Part shown: one piece after another, positions 43,265 to 52,656 of the stretch | Layout of the letters: each line of letters begins with the position of its first letter | Position numbering within the stretch: the first letter of the stretch is position 1 | NCBI GenBank assembly: GCA_963819735.1 | Contig: CAWFXC010000001.1 | Coordinates: forward strand, 2,418,001-2,482,000 | Source of the DNA: CAWFXC01 sp963819735 | GTDB taxonomy: Bacteria; Actinomycetota; Acidimicrobiia; IMCC26256; DASPTH01 | Direction: 5' to 3' | Length of the DNA stretch: 64,000 nucleotides | Made by a program: the position numbers and the translations under genes | Notes under the pieces: model-generated | Seen by the model: only the letters and a program-made list of their open reading frames with translations | The model's database searches: none | Told to the model about the DNA's origin: nothing

Positions 43265-44407
43265 TCACCCGCGGGTGAGGATCTCCGGTTCTCCGTCGGT
43301 GACCCGCACGAGGTCGCGCTCGAGGTGGCCGCCGACGCCGTCCTCGGCCACCCAGCACTGCACCGCGAGCACGCTCTCGGCGACCAGTACCCCGTCGTCG
43401 CCGATGCCGTCGGCGACGACCGGGCTCTCGACGCCGAGGCCGACTCCGTAGGCGAGCGGCACCGGTGGCCGCGGCGCGGGCGCGGTGCCCGGCTGGGTGG
43501 ATGCCCACGCGCCTCGGATGTCGGCGCCGGTGGCTCCGGCGCGACACGCCGCGATCATGGTGTCGAGCCCCGAACGGGCCCGCGCCGCCAACGTGGCCGC
43601 GGGTCCGTGGCGCGGCGTGCCCCCGGCTACCACGGTGCGGGAGATGCCGCCTTCGTAACCGGCGTAGAGCGCACCGGCCTGGAGGACGACGAGATCGCCC
43701 GGCTCGATCCGGCGGTCGGACACCGCGTGGCGTAGGCGCGGCGTCTCCCGGCCGGTGATGCAGGCGACGCCTTCGCTGGCCGCGGTGGGCGCGCCGAGGT
43801 GGGCCAGGCGTTCGGCGAACAAGCCGAGGAGCTGGCGTTCCGACGCGCCCGGTTGCGCCGCTTCTTTCAGCGCGCCCAGGCCCGCCTCGGCGAGGGCGAC
43901 CGCGGTGCGGATGCAGCCGAGCTCGTCGACCGTCTTGCGTTCACGCGCGCGGCGCAGGGTTGCCGTCGCGTCGACGAACGCGGCGTTCGGCGCGGCCGCG
44001 CCGAGCAGCGAACGGAACATCGGGGTCATCGCGTCGGTGCCGAGGCGGGTCGCCACCGCCAGGCCCGGTATCGCCGCGACCGTGTCGTTGAGCTTCTGCG
44101 GATCCCACGACATGGAGTAGAGGTGCTCGCGAGGTATCTCGGCCGGGACGCCCACGTCGTACATCGACAACAGGTGGACGGCCTGCGTCGACCGCACGAC
44201 GACGCATCCCGGCGCGAAGCTCCGCGTTCCCGACATCCACAGTTGCCGCGCGCCCGACGCGTACTGCACGTTCGCCGGCCGCCCGAGGACGAGAACGTCG
44301 AGGCCGGCGCCTTCCATGGCGGCGAACAGGCGCGCACGACGCTCGGCGCGCAGACGCGCGAAGTCGACCCGCTCGCGGTCCTGCAGCGTCAACAACCCGA
44401 CACTCAT
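43265..44407 (-). CDS. M24-family protein lacking metal ligands (pseudo-peptidase)
   Basis: 380 residues with a creatinase-like N-domain (VLVLGRPANVQYASGARQLW) and a pita-bread C-domain. Where active M24 enzymes have two metal-binding Asp, this protein reads VVLQAGALYAGYEGGISRT (Gln and Gly). The GHGIG-type His region reads AYGVGLGVESP (no His), and a catalytic Glu is replaced in AVQCWVAEDG. It is therefore probably catalytically dead, perhaps binding a ligand or pairing with the intact paralogue at 44490. The two are on the same strand, 82 bp apart. Confidence 0.85.
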   Translation of the reverse strand: MSVGLLTLQDRERVDFARLRAERRARLFAAMEGAGLDVLVLGRPANVQYASGARQLWMSGTRSFAPGCVVVRSTQAVHLLSMYDVGVPAEIPREHLYSMSWDPQKLNDTVAAIPGLAVATRLGTDAMTPMFRSLLGAAAPNAAFVDATATLRRARERKTVDELGCIRTAVALAEAGLGALKEAAQPGASERQLLGLFAERLAHLGAPTAASEGVACITGRETPRLRHAVSDRRIEPGDLVVLQAGALYAGYEGGISRTVVAGGTPRHGPAATLAARARSGLDTMIAACRAGATGADIRGAWASTQPGTAPAPRPPVPLAYGVGLGVESPVVADGIGDDGVLVAESVLAVQCWVAEDGVGGHLERDLVRVTDGEPEILTRG

Positions 44408-44489
44408 CTCTTCCCGCTCTCGGCGCGGAGCGCCGGGCCGCTCGGGCCCCGCTCGCGGCCGTGCGGACCCGATGTGCTTCGACGCTCGC

Positions 44490-45698
44490 TCATGTCGCCA
44501 CCGCGTACGGGTCGTAGTTCGCGCCGCTCAACGGCACCCAGCCGTCGTCGGTGACCGCGATGAGATCTTCGGCGCGGTAGCCGGCCGCGCCGTCGTCCCA
44601 GATCACCGGCTCGAGCACGAGGACCATGCCCGGCTGCATGACCAGCGCGTCGTCGAACGCCTCACCGAGGTCGGTCCCGACGAACGGCATCTCGGCCGGG
44701 GCGGTGCCGAGACCGTGCGCGAGGTAGAAGTGGTCGAGCCACGGCTTCACCCCGTCGTTGGCGGCGATCGCCGCGCGTCCGAGCTCGAGCGCGGTCACGC
44801 CGGGCTTGCAGATGTCGCGCACCGCATCGACCACCGCGGTCCAACGCAGGAACTGCTCCTGTTGACGGGCGTCCGGCCGGGGCTCGCGGTCGACCAGCCA
44901 CGTCCGCCCGTAGTCGGAGGCGTACCCCTCGTACGTGATGCCCGCGTCGACCCACACCACGTCGCCGTGGCGGAGGAAGTCGTCACTGCTGGGAATGGGG
45001 AACGCGAGCTCGCGGTTCACCGTCCACGGGCCGGCCGCGCGCGTCGGCGCCATCACCTGCCAGATGGGGTCGATCCCGTTGGCCGACGCGCCCAGGTCGA
45101 AGATGCGGCGCAGGAACGTCGCGGTGAGCTCGTTCTGACGCACGCCCGGGTGCAGACGCGCCAGCACGTCGACCATCGCCTGTTCGTTGATGTGCTGCGC
45201 GATCCGGATGCAGCTCAACTCGTCGGGCGTCTTGGTGATCTTCGCCGGGCCGAGGATCGATCCCGCGTCGACGATCTCCGCGCCGGGGTACGCGCGTTCG
45301 AGCGCGGCGGCCAGTGGCGCGGTCAGATCGTCGACCGCGACGCGCGTACGCCCGGAGACCAGGGCGGCCAACGCCTGCTGCATGCCGTCGATGCCTTCGT
45401 CGAGCTCCGGGTACACCGCGGGGTGCACGTGATCGGGCGGGAGCTCGCCGGGGACATCGTCGGGGTAGGTGGTGAACACGTGGGGTGCGGGGTCGCCGGC
45501 CACGACCACGACCACGGGGCGCAGCAGCGCGGCGCGTCCGGCGTCGCACGCGGGGCCGGCGGTGCCGGCCGCGTAGGCCACTGCCGCGGTGGTGAGCAGG
45601 ATGGCCGCGTCGACGCCGGTGGACGCCAACTGTTCCTGGAGCTTGGCGACGCGCTCGGCCCGCATGCGGGGGAGATCGGGAACGGCGGGGATCTCCAT
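44490..45698 (-). CDS. M24-family metallopeptidase (Xaa-Pro aminopeptidase/creatinase-like)
   Basis: 402 residues. The N-domain (AAILLTTAAVAYAAGTAG) is followed by a C-domain with all five metal ligands: DVVWVDAGITYEGYASDYGR (two Asp), FYLAHGLGTAPAEMP (His), VLVLEPVIW (Glu) and YRAEDLIAVT (Glu). Likely cleaves a Xaa-Pro peptide or a related amide. The ATG shares its A with the P450 stop (TGATG), so it is translationally coupled to the P450 and in one operon with the defective paralogue. Confidence 0.9.
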   Translation of the reverse strand: MEIPAVPDLPRMRAERVAKLQEQLASTGVDAAILLTTAAVAYAAGTAGPACDAGRAALLRPVVVVVAGDPAPHVFTTYPDDVPGELPPDHVHPAVYPELDEGIDGMQQALAALVSGRTRVAVDDLTAPLAAALERAYPGAEIVDAGSILGPAKITKTPDELSCIRIAQHINEQAMVDVLARLHPGVRQNELTATFLRRIFDLGASANGIDPIWQVMAPTRAAGPWTVNRELAFPIPSSDDFLRHGDVVWVDAGITYEGYASDYGRTWLVDREPRPDARQQEQFLRWTAVVDAVRDICKPGVTALELGRAAIAANDGVKPWLDHFYLAHGLGTAPAEMPFVGTDLGEAFDDALVMQPGMVLVLEPVIWDDGAAGYRAEDLIAVTDDGWVPLSGANYDPYAVAT

Positions 45699-46963
45699 CA
45701 GAACGGCGGCTCGTGCGGGCCGACCCGGGGGCCGGGCGTGAAGGTCACTGGCATCGTGGCCACGCCGGTCATCACGGGGTTGGCGGGGTACGGACGGAAG
45801 CGCGCCGGATCGACGACGTAGTCGGGGACGCGGCGCAGCACATCGCCCACCATCACCTGGGAGAGCGTGCGGGCGAAGTGGGAACCGATGCAGCGGTGTT
45901 CACCGAGCCCGAACGCCAGGTGCCGGTTGTCGCGGCGGTCGAGCACGATGTCGTCGGCGGACGCGAACGTGGCGGGGTCGTGATTGGCCGACACCCAGCT
46001 GATGAGGACCCGGTCGCCCCGCCCGATGTGCCGGCCGCACAGGTTGACGTCGCGGGTCGCGGTGCGCGTGAGCGACTCGTTCACGCTGAAGTAGCGCAGG
46101 AACTCCTCGATCGCCGACGGCAGCAGCGCCGGGTCGTCGATCAGCCGGCGGCGTTGCTCCGGATGCGTGCCGAGGTGGTGCAGGCCCCACGAAGTCAGCG
46201 ACGTCGTGGTGTCGAGCCCTCCGCCCACCAGGTTGAACATGATGTTGCCGATCTCCTCGTCGGCGAGCGGTCGCCCGTCCAACTGGAGCTGCACCAGGAA
46301 CGACGTGAGATCGGCGGTGGGGGATCGTCGACGCGCGTGCGCGTGCTCGAGCAGCTCGGCGATCATCTCCGGTGCGCGGCCGAGCGCGGCGCGGTACTCG
46401 GCTGACCCGGCCCGGTGCGACGCGGTGGCGTGGAAGAACTCCGCGTAGTGCTCCCAGTGACGCGACGGCAGGCCCATCATCTCCAGCGTGAGCACCGCGG
46501 GGACGGGAGTGGCGTAGTCGAGCACGAGATCCATCGAGCCCTGCTCGATCACCGCGTCGAGAAACCAGGTCGACGTCGCCCACATCAGCGGCACCATCCG
46601 GGCGACGGCCTGCGGGGAGAACGCGGGATTCAGGGCGCGCCGCAACTCCCGGTGCTCGGGGCCGTCGGTCTCGGCGATCCCGACCTTCGTCATCGCCGAC
46701 GCGCGCGGGATACCGACGATGCCCTGGTAGTCGATCCCGTCGATCATCTCCGGTTCGAACCGGTGGGCGAAGGTCTCGTTGTCGCGCGCGACCGTTTGCA
46801 CCCCCTCGTAGCCGGTCACGAGCCAGAATCCGCCGTAGGTCGTGTTGTAGGCGACCGGGCACTCTCGCCGCAGGCGCGCGTACTCCTCGAAGCGGTGTTC
46901 CAGGAACTCCGGCGCGTTGTGGTCGATGTCGACGACCGGAGCGGCGTCGTCGGCGGCGGTCAT
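45698..46963 (-). CDS. Cytochrome P450
   Basis: 421 residues from ATG 46963. I-helix LVGGGLDTTTSLTSWGLHHL (GGxxTT variant), ExxR in AIEEFLRYFS, heme loop FGLGEHRCIGSHFART with the Cys ligand. Soluble class typical of actinobacteria. Substrate unknown; the neighbours are M24 peptidases and a DinB-type enzyme. The long upstream frame before 46963 overlaps the divergent DinB gene and is not used. Confidence 0.92.
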   Translation of the reverse strand: MTAADDAAPVVDIDHNAPEFLEHRFEEYARLRRECPVAYNTTYGGFWLVTGYEGVQTVARDNETFAHRFEPEMIDGIDYQGIVGIPRASAMTKVGIAETDGPEHRELRRALNPAFSPQAVARMVPLMWATSTWFLDAVIEQGSMDLVLDYATPVPAVLTLEMMGLPSRHWEHYAEFFHATASHRAGSAEYRAALGRAPEMIAELLEHAHARRRSPTADLTSFLVQLQLDGRPLADEEIGNIMFNLVGGGLDTTTSLTSWGLHHLGTHPEQRRRLIDDPALLPSAIEEFLRYFSVNESLTRTATRDVNLCGRHIGRGDRVLISWVSANHDPATFASADDIVLDRRDNRHLAFGLGEHRCIGSHFARTLSQVMVGDVLRRVPDYVVDPARFRPYPANPVMTGVATMPVTFTPGPRVGPHEPPF

Positions 46964-47055
46964 GGGCACGGGGTCCGGGATCGGAGATGGAAGCGCGTGC
47001 GGCGATCCTTGCATGCCGTCAGGAGACCGACAACCGCAGCCGCTACGGTCGCGCG

Positions 47056-47565
47056 GTGGACATCGGGGCATTGCTCGTCGACGAGTTCGGACGAATCCGC
47101 GAAGAGGTGCATCACGCGGTCGACGGCCTCACGCCCGACGAGTTGACGTTCCGGCCCGACGCCGACGCCAACTCCGTCGCCTGGTTGATCTGGCACCTCA
47201 CGCGCATCCAGGACGACCACATCGCCGACGTCGCCGCGACCGAGCAGATCTGGACCGCCGGTGGTTGGGTCGAGCGGTTCGGCCTTCCCTTCGCCGTCAC
47301 CGCGACCGGCTACGGCCACCGGAGTGACGAAGTTGCGGCAGTGCGGGTGGCCGACGGCGCCCTCCTCACCGACTACTACGACGCGGTCCACGATCACACC
47401 GTCGCCTACGTCGGCGCACTGACCGACGACGACCTCGACCGGATCGTCGACGTGCGGTGGGATCCTCCCGTCACCCTCGGCGTGCGCCTGGTGAGCGTGG
47501 TGAGCGACGACCTTCAACACGTTGGTCAGGCGGCCTACGTACGCGGGCTCATCGAGCGGCGCTGA
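47056..47565 (+). CDS. DinB/mycothiol-transferase-like protein
   Basis: 169 residues from GTG 47056 (VDIGALLVDEFGRIREEVHH). A four-helix DinB fold with metal His candidates in WLIWHLTRIQDDH and SDDLQHVGQAAYVRG. Family members (DUF664/DinB) transfer mycothiol or bacillithiol to small electrophiles; zinc or nickel is bound by three His. Divergent from the P450. Convergent with the MFS gene. Confidence 0.82.
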   Translation: MDIGALLVDEFGRIREEVHHAVDGLTPDELTFRPDADANSVAWLIWHLTRIQDDHIADVAATEQIWTAGGWVERFGLPFAVTATGYGHRSDEVAAVRVADGALLTDYYDAVHDHTVAYVGALTDDDLDRIVDVRWDPPVTLGVRLVSVVSDDLQHVGQAAYVRGLIERR

Positions 47566-47578
47566 CCGCGACGCCCGG

Positions 47579-48886
47579 TCAGGCGACGGCGGCGGTGGGC
47601 GGCGCTGATTCGACGGCCCGCTCCGCGGCTTCTGCCGCGTCACTCGCCGACATGACCGACGCGTCCGATGCGGCTGACGCGGCCGTGACCTTCCGGTGGG
47701 CGTAGAGGCCCCAGATCCCGGCCCCGACCGCGGCCAACGCTCCCACCACGATCCCGGCGCGGGTGCCGAACGCGTCGCAGATGTAGCCGAGCAGTGGACC
47801 GCCGATGGGCGTGCTGCCGATCAGCACCATCCCCTGCAGCGCGAGCACGCGGCCGCGCATCGCGGGATCGGAGCGCATCTGCACGATCGCCGTCGACGCG
47901 GTGATGAAGGCGACGCTGGTGAGACCCACGAGCACCGCGATCGGGAACGCGGCGATCAAGGTGGGAGCTGCCGCGAGCACGAACATGGCGGCGCCGAACG
48001 CGAACGCGGCGTACACGACGTGGCGGGTGTCGATCACCCGGATCTGGGCGGCGGCCAGCGCACCCATCACCGAGCCGATGCTCAACACCGAATACAGCAG
48101 CGTGAACGAGCCGTTGGTGCCGTTCAGCGTGTGCTCCACGAACAGTGGGATCACGACCGGGAAGTTGAAGGTGAGCGTGCCGACCACGGCCATCATCACC
48201 ATCGGGATCCAGAGCTCGGGCACGCGGCGGATGTAGCGCACCGCGGCACGCAGCTGTCCCTTCGCCTTGACCACCACCGGCGGTTGGCGCAGGTCGGCGC
48301 GGCGCATCATCAGCAGCCCCGCGATCACCGCGAGGTAGGAGATGCCGTCGATCGCGAAGCACCATCCGTAGCCGACGGTGACGACGAGCACCCCGGCCAG
48401 CGCGGGGCCGATCACGCGCGAGCTCGTCATCAACGCACTGTTGAGGGTCACCGCGTTCTGGACGTCGTCCTCGGGGACCATCTCGGCGACGAACGATCGC
48501 CGGGCCGGATTGTCGAACGCGAGCATGAAGCCCCCGGCCAGCGCGACGAGATAGAACGCAGGCAGCGGCGGGTGGGGCATGAACGCGAGGGCGGCGAGGG
48601 CGAACGACTGCAGCATCTCCAGCGTCTGCGTGATCAGGAGGAGCTTGCGCTTGTCGGAGCGGTCGGCGACCAGCCCGCCCCAGGCGCCGAACAGGAGGAT
48701 GGGACCGAACTGACACGCGACCAGCAGGCCGATGGCGACCCCGCTGTGGGTGAGGTCGAGGACGAGCAGCGTGAGTGCGATCGTCGTGAGCCAGGTGCCG
48801 GCTTGTGAGACCAGCTGGCCGCTGAAGAACAGGCGGAAGTTGCGGTTCTTGAGCGCCCGGAACGTGCGGGCGGTGCGGTGCTTCAT
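47579..48886 (-). CDS. MFS transporter (EntS/DHA3-like efflux type)
   Basis: 435 residues, 12 predicted spans. Begins FRALKNRNFRLFFSGQLVSQ (typical DHA3/TetV-like start), loop motif GGLVADRSDKRKLLL between spans 2 and 3, and a low-complexity Ala/Ser-rich C-terminal tail (VTAASAASDASVMSASDAAE). Proton-driven export of drugs or metabolites is expected. It overlaps the upstream MarR gene by 4 bp (ATGA), so MarR very probably controls it. Confidence 0.9.
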   Translation of the reverse strand: MKHRTARTFRALKNRNFRLFFSGQLVSQAGTWLTTIALTLLVLDLTHSGVAIGLLVACQFGPILLFGAWGGLVADRSDKRKLLLITQTLEMLQSFALAALAFMPHPPLPAFYLVALAGGFMLAFDNPARRSFVAEMVPEDDVQNAVTLNSALMTSSRVIGPALAGVLVVTVGYGWCFAIDGISYLAVIAGLLMMRRADLRQPPVVVKAKGQLRAAVRYIRRVPELWIPMVMMAVVGTLTFNFPVVIPLFVEHTLNGTNGSFTLLYSVLSIGSVMGALAAAQIRVIDTRHVVYAAFAFGAAMFVLAAAPTLIAAFPIAVLVGLTSVAFITASTAIVQMRSDPAMRGRVLALQGMVLIGSTPIGGPLLGYICDAFGTRAGIVVGALAAVGAGIWGLYAHRKVTAASAASDASVMSASDAAEAAERAVESAPPTAAVA

Positions 48887-49389
48887 GGGCGATCACCGGC
48901 GCGATCACCGGGAGGCAGCGCGATCAGCCGTTCCAACACTTCGGCCGCCGCGGCCAACCGCTCGACGTCGTCGGCGGAGAGCTCCTGCAGTCGCGTCGCC
49001 AGCCACGCGGTGCGCCGAGACCGGTTCTGCATGACGTGACGGTGACCGGCGGGCGTGATCGCGGCACGCGACACGCGCCGGTCGGTGTCGTCGGTGCGGC
49101 GCTCGACGAACCCCATCGCTTCGAGCTTGACCACGGCCTTGGTGATGCTCGGCGGCGCCACGTGCTCGCGCACCGCGAGCGTCCCGAGGGTGAGGGGACC
49201 TTCGCGGTCGATGGTGGCCAGCGCCGACGAGAGCGTGGGTACGAGACCACCGGCGTCCTGGTGGCGGAGGATGCGGGCCAGCCGGGTGACCGACAACCGC
49301 AACCGACCGGCGACCTCCACCGGGTCAGCGGTCTTCGGATTGGCGGTCTTCGAGGTGTCGGTCTTCATGGGGCTGGTCCGGGTCGCCAT
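48883..49389 (-). CDS. MarR-family regulator
   Basis: 168 residues. Winged helix motif around LTLGTLAVREHVAPPSITKA, VVKLEAMGFVERRTDDTDRR and SRAAITPAGHRHV. First gene of an operon with the MFS exporter. ATG at 49389, with an alternative at 49368. The AT-rich upstream region holds a near-palindromic TTTACCTTGGGAAA (49411-49424) that may be its operator. Confidence 0.9.
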   Translation of the reverse strand: MATRTSPMKTDTSKTANPKTADPVEVAGRLRLSVTRLARILRHQDAGGLVPTLSSALATIDREGPLTLGTLAVREHVAPPSITKAVVKLEAMGFVERRTDDTDRRVSRAAITPAGHRHVMQNRSRRTAWLATRLQELSADDVERLAAAAEVLERLIALPPGDRAGDRP

Positions 49390-49410
49390 GGACCCAGTGT
49401 ACCCGAAGTA

Positions 49411-49424
49411 TTTACCTTGGGAAA
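49411..49424. promoter_or_regulatory. Candidate MarR operator
   Basis: TTTACC-TT-GGGAAA, imperfect palindrome in an AT-rich patch 22 bp before the MarR start. On the minus strand a TAAATA hexamer overlaps it as a possible -10. Confidence 0.45.
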
Positions 49425-49445
49425 CTAATAATCAGACGGTACGCG

Positions 49446-50615
49446 CTAGTTGCTGAACGGATCGGGGGAGCTCGCCACCACCCACATCGAGAAGTACTGC
49501 GCCGATGCGCCGTAGGCCTGGGCCAGTGCCACCTTCGCCCCGTCGACCTGGTGCTCACCGGCGCGGCCCCGCACCTGGAGCGCGGCCTCGGCGAAGCGGA
49601 GCAGGCCCGACGCCCCGATCGGGTTCGACGACAGCACGCCCCCCGACATGTTCACCGGGAACGAGCCGGTGAGCGCGGTGTCGCCGCGCTCCACCATCTT
49701 CCAGCCTTCGGACGGCGCGGCGATGTCGTGCGCCTCGAGCCACATCGGCTCGTACCAGCTGAACGGCACGTAGAGCTCGGCGCAGTCGATCTGCTCGAGC
49801 GGGTTGGTGATGCCGGCCTGGGCGTACACGTCGGCGGCACAGTCGACCGCGCCCTGCGGCCGGACCGGGTCGCGGCCGGGGAACTGCGACGGCTCCGACC
49901 GCACCGCGGAGCCGAGGATCCACGCCGGGGGACGGCCGGCCGCGGCCGCGGCCTCGCCGCCGGCCTGATCGGTGAACACGACCGCGCACGCGCCGTCGGA
50001 CGACGGGCACGACTCGAGGAAGCGCACCGGGTCCCACATCATCGGGGACGCCTTCACGGTCTCGATCGAGATGTCGGCCAGCTTCAGGTGTGCGTATTCG
50101 TTCTTCATCGCGTTCTGACGGTCCTTCACCGCGACCATCGGCCCGATGTCGGCCGGCGCGCCGGTGCGGTACATGTAGGACCGCATGTAAGGCGCGAACG
50201 CGCCACCGGCGCCGATCGATGCACCCCGGCCCGAGCCGAGCGCGAACTGCGCGTTGCCCTCCGACTGCTTCTCGAGGGCCACCGCGAGCACGCGCTGATG
50301 GCGACCGGTCTCCACGTGGTGCGACGCGACGATGCCGGTGGTGCCGCCCACCGAACCGGCCGTGTGCACGCGGAACATCGGCTTGCCGGCCGCGCCCAAC
50401 GCGTCGGTGAGGTACAGCTCGGGCTTCATGACGCCCTCGAACAGGTCGGGCGCCTTCCCGACGACGACGGCGTCGATGTCGGCCCAGGTCATCTCGGCGT
50501 CGTCGAGTGCACGGAGCGCGGCCTCGCGGGCGAGTCCGGCGTAGGAGACGTCGCGCCGGGCCCGCTTGTGGTGGGTCTGGCCGACCCCGACGATCGCACA
50601 GGGCTGGTGGCTCAC
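49446..50615 (-). CDS. Thiolase-fold protein lacking the nucleophilic Cys (lipid-transfer-protein type)
   Basis: 389 residues from GTG 50615 (overlapping the previous stop, GTGA). Thiolase/SCP-x fold: CAIVGVGQTHHKRARRDVSY, ADIDAVVVGKAPDLFEG, SSDGACAVVFTDQAGG, NMSGGVLSSNPIGASGLLRF. The position of the active Cys reads VHTAGSVGGTTG and the GHP His box reads SSNPIGASG, so classical thiolysis is unlikely. Ltp2-like retro-aldolases, which work with a DUF35 partner, have similar changes. It is the third gene of the DUF35-thiolase-thiolase operon. Confidence 0.85.
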   Translation of the reverse strand: MSHQPCAIVGVGQTHHKRARRDVSYAGLAREAALRALDDAEMTWADIDAVVVGKAPDLFEGVMKPELYLTDALGAAGKPMFRVHTAGSVGGTTGIVASHHVETGRHQRVLAVALEKQSEGNAQFALGSGRGASIGAGGAFAPYMRSYMYRTGAPADIGPMVAVKDRQNAMKNEYAHLKLADISIETVKASPMMWDPVRFLESCPSSDGACAVVFTDQAGGEAAAAAGRPPAWILGSAVRSEPSQFPGRDPVRPQGAVDCAADVYAQAGITNPLEQIDCAELYVPFSWYEPMWLEAHDIAAPSEGWKMVERGDTALTGSFPVNMSGGVLSSNPIGASGLLRFAEAALQVRGRAGEHQVDGAKVALAQAYGASAQYFSMWVVASSPDPFSN

Positions 50616-51679
50616 TTCGATTCCCCCTCGAGGATGCAGACCAGGTTCTGCTGCAGGCACGGTCCCGACGTCGAATGCGCGAGCGTCCGGTGCTTGCCGG
50701 TGTCGCGGATCTGACGGGCCGCTTCGGTGATGCGCACGAGCCCGGTCGCCATGATCGCGTTGGCCGCGAGCGGGCCGCCCGACGGGTTCACCGGAACGTC
50801 GGCGCCGAGGCCGAGTGCTTCGACGAGGAGCGGCTCCTCGTGCGTGAACGCGGACTGGATCTCCGCGATCTCGACCGGGGCCTCCTCGATACCCGCAGCC
50901 TTGGCCGCGAGCGTGGTGGAGGGCGACGACGTGAGGTCGCGCATCCCGGGATAGTGCAGCTCGCTGTAGTGCGCGAGGCCGGTGATCCACACCGGGTGCT
51001 CGCACAGCTCCCGCGCCTTGTCGGCCCGGGCGATGACCACCGCGGCGGCGCCGTCGGTGATGGGCGGGAGGTCGTGACGTCGCAGCGGCGAGCGCACGTA
51101 CTCCTCTCGCAACAGCACGTCGGGATCGAAGTCGCCGGTGACCTGCGCGTGCGGGTTGGATTTCCCGTCGCGCCGACTGCGGACCGCGATCTCGGCCATC
51201 TGGCGCTCGGTGACCTTGCCCGCGTCGATGAGGGCGCGGGCCTGCAACGCGGCGAAGCTGGCCGCGTCGGCACCGAGCGGGGCCAGGTAGTACGGGTCCA
51301 TCTCCATCGGGTAGATGAGCGCCGGGTCGGCGGTCGACGACCGCCCCGAACCCATCGCCACCGCGGTGTCGATGTCGCCCAGCTGCAGGCGCAGGAAGGC
51401 CTCGTAGAGCGCCCACGCTCCGTCCATCTCGACGTGCGAGTCGCGCTTGGGCGGCCACGCGCCGATGGCGTCGATGTTCTGGACGAACGAGAACGCCTGG
51501 CCCGCGACGTAGTCGCAGCTCCCCGCGCAGGTGAAGTCGACCTCGCGGCGGGTGATACCGGCGTCTTCGACCGCGCCGGTGATCACCTCGAGCAGCATCT
51601 GGGCTTCGGTCTTGTCGGTGTTGCGGACCATCGGCGAGACGGACCAGCCGATGATCGCGATGTCGTCGGAGTTCGGCAT
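50612..51679 (-). CDS. Thiolase-fold protein, SCP-x/lipid-transfer type
   Basis: 355 residues from ATG 51679 (sharing its A with the previous stop). IAIIGWSVSPMVRNTDKTEA start, FTCAGSCDYVAGQAFSFVQN with a Cys near the expected site, ITDGAAAVVIARADKARE, and NPSGGPLAANAIMATGLVRI where the GHP His is absent. With the second thiolase and the DUF35 protein it probably forms an acyl-CoA-cleaving complex for steroid-like or branched side chains; that is inference. Confidence 0.85.
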   Translation of the reverse strand: MPNSDDIAIIGWSVSPMVRNTDKTEAQMLLEVITGAVEDAGITRREVDFTCAGSCDYVAGQAFSFVQNIDAIGAWPPKRDSHVEMDGAWALYEAFLRLQLGDIDTAVAMGSGRSSTADPALIYPMEMDPYYLAPLGADAASFAALQARALIDAGKVTERQMAEIAVRSRRDGKSNPHAQVTGDFDPDVLLREEYVRSPLRRHDLPPITDGAAAVVIARADKARELCEHPVWITGLAHYSELHYPGMRDLTSSPSTTLAAKAAGIEEAPVEIAEIQSAFTHEEPLLVEALGLGADVPVNPSGGPLAANAIMATGLVRITEAARQIRDTGKHRTLAHSTSGPCLQQNLVCILEGESK

Positions 51680-52656
51680 CACTGGATCCTGTTCACGAGG
51701 TCGGGGTCGGTGACGTCGGGTTCGCCGGTCGGTATCCAACCGAGGAGGTTGCCCTCGGCGTTGGCCATGAGATCGGCCTTCTCCGCCTCGGACGCCCACA
51801 CGGCCGACACCCGCATCCCGATGCGCACGTCGTCGTTGGGGGTGTCGACGACCGGCTGGTACCCGAGGATGACGTCGGTGTCGTCGAGCCAGACGTGGAC
51901 CCGTGCGAACGGCTCGGTCTCGGTCTGTCCCGGGTACTGCACCGGCGTGATGATCGTGTAGTTCGTGACCGTGCCCCGCTGCGGGAGGTCGACCTCGTGC
52001 TCCGAGGTGAGCTCGATCGCGTCGACGGGGCAGTAGCCCTTGCCGCCGGTATAGGTGCGGCTGCAGACGGGGCAGCGCAGTCCGAGGAAACGCCCCTCTT
52101 CGTTGGCCTGCTCGGCGCGTTCCGCGTTGGGCGTGACCGGGATCCGGTACGTGATGGACGCGTTGTAGTCCATCATCGTGACCGGCTCGCCGTCGGGGTC
52201 GGCACCGTCGTCGGCGAGCACGGGCTCCTCACCGGGGACGAACGCCTCGATGTCGGTGATGTGGCCGATGCGGGTGGCCCGCCAGCGGGGCGCGACGCGC
52301 AGGCCGGTACTCAGCGCATCGATCGAGCCCGCATCGACCGCGTGCAGGAACGCGGTGTCGGCGCCGTCGAGCTTGATGAGCGCGAAGGCGAAGGGCTGGT
52401 CGAGCGGGTGCTGGACGGTGGGGCTCGTCACCCACGACCACGACACGACGGTGCCGGCGGGACCGACGTCGACGAAGTCGTGGGCGAGCTCGTTGCCGGT
52501 TTCGGGCTCCCACTCGAGCGGCGGGACGATGACCCGGTCACCGCTGCGGATGCCGATGATCCGCTGGTCGGTGAGTGCGGTCATGAATGCCCCGACAACC
52601 GGTCCGAGGGACCGCTTGTACGGGAACTGAATGGTGCTCTCCACGACTCGTGCCAC
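51679..52656 (-). CDS. DUF35 OB-fold/zinc-ribbon acyl-CoA-binding protein (tandem)
   Basis: 325 residues. The N-terminal half carries one OB-like region (VVSWSWVTSPTVQHPLDQPF). The C-terminal half starts with a rubredoxin-like zinc ribbon (LRCPVCSRTYTGGKGYCPVD; here the last ligand Cys is followed by Pro-Val-Asp) and a second OB fold (VTNYTIITPVQYPGQTETEP, VHVWLDDTDVILGYQPV). DUF35 proteins bind and regulate partner thiolases and aldolases. It is the first gene of the operon with two thiolases downstream. Confidence 0.88.
   Translation of the reverse strand: MARVVESTIQFPYKRSLGPVVGAFMTALTDQRIIGIRSGDRVIVPPLEWEPETGNELAHDFVDVGPAGTVVSWSWVTSPTVQHPLDQPFAFALIKLDGADTAFLHAVDAGSIDALSTGLRVAPRWRATRIGHITDIEAFVPGEEPVLADDGADPDGEPVTMMDYNASITYRIPVTPNAERAEQANEEGRFLGLRCPVCSRTYTGGKGYCPVDAIELTSEHEVDLPQRGTVTNYTIITPVQYPGQTETEPFARVHVWLDDTDVILGYQPVVDTPNDDVRIGMRVSAVWASEAEKADLMANAEGNLLGWIPTGEPDVTDPDLVNRIQ

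Noticed and set aside
41050..43278. 742-codon frame antisense to the SNF2 gene
   Set aside because: Shadow frame; helicase motifs on the minus strand are complete.
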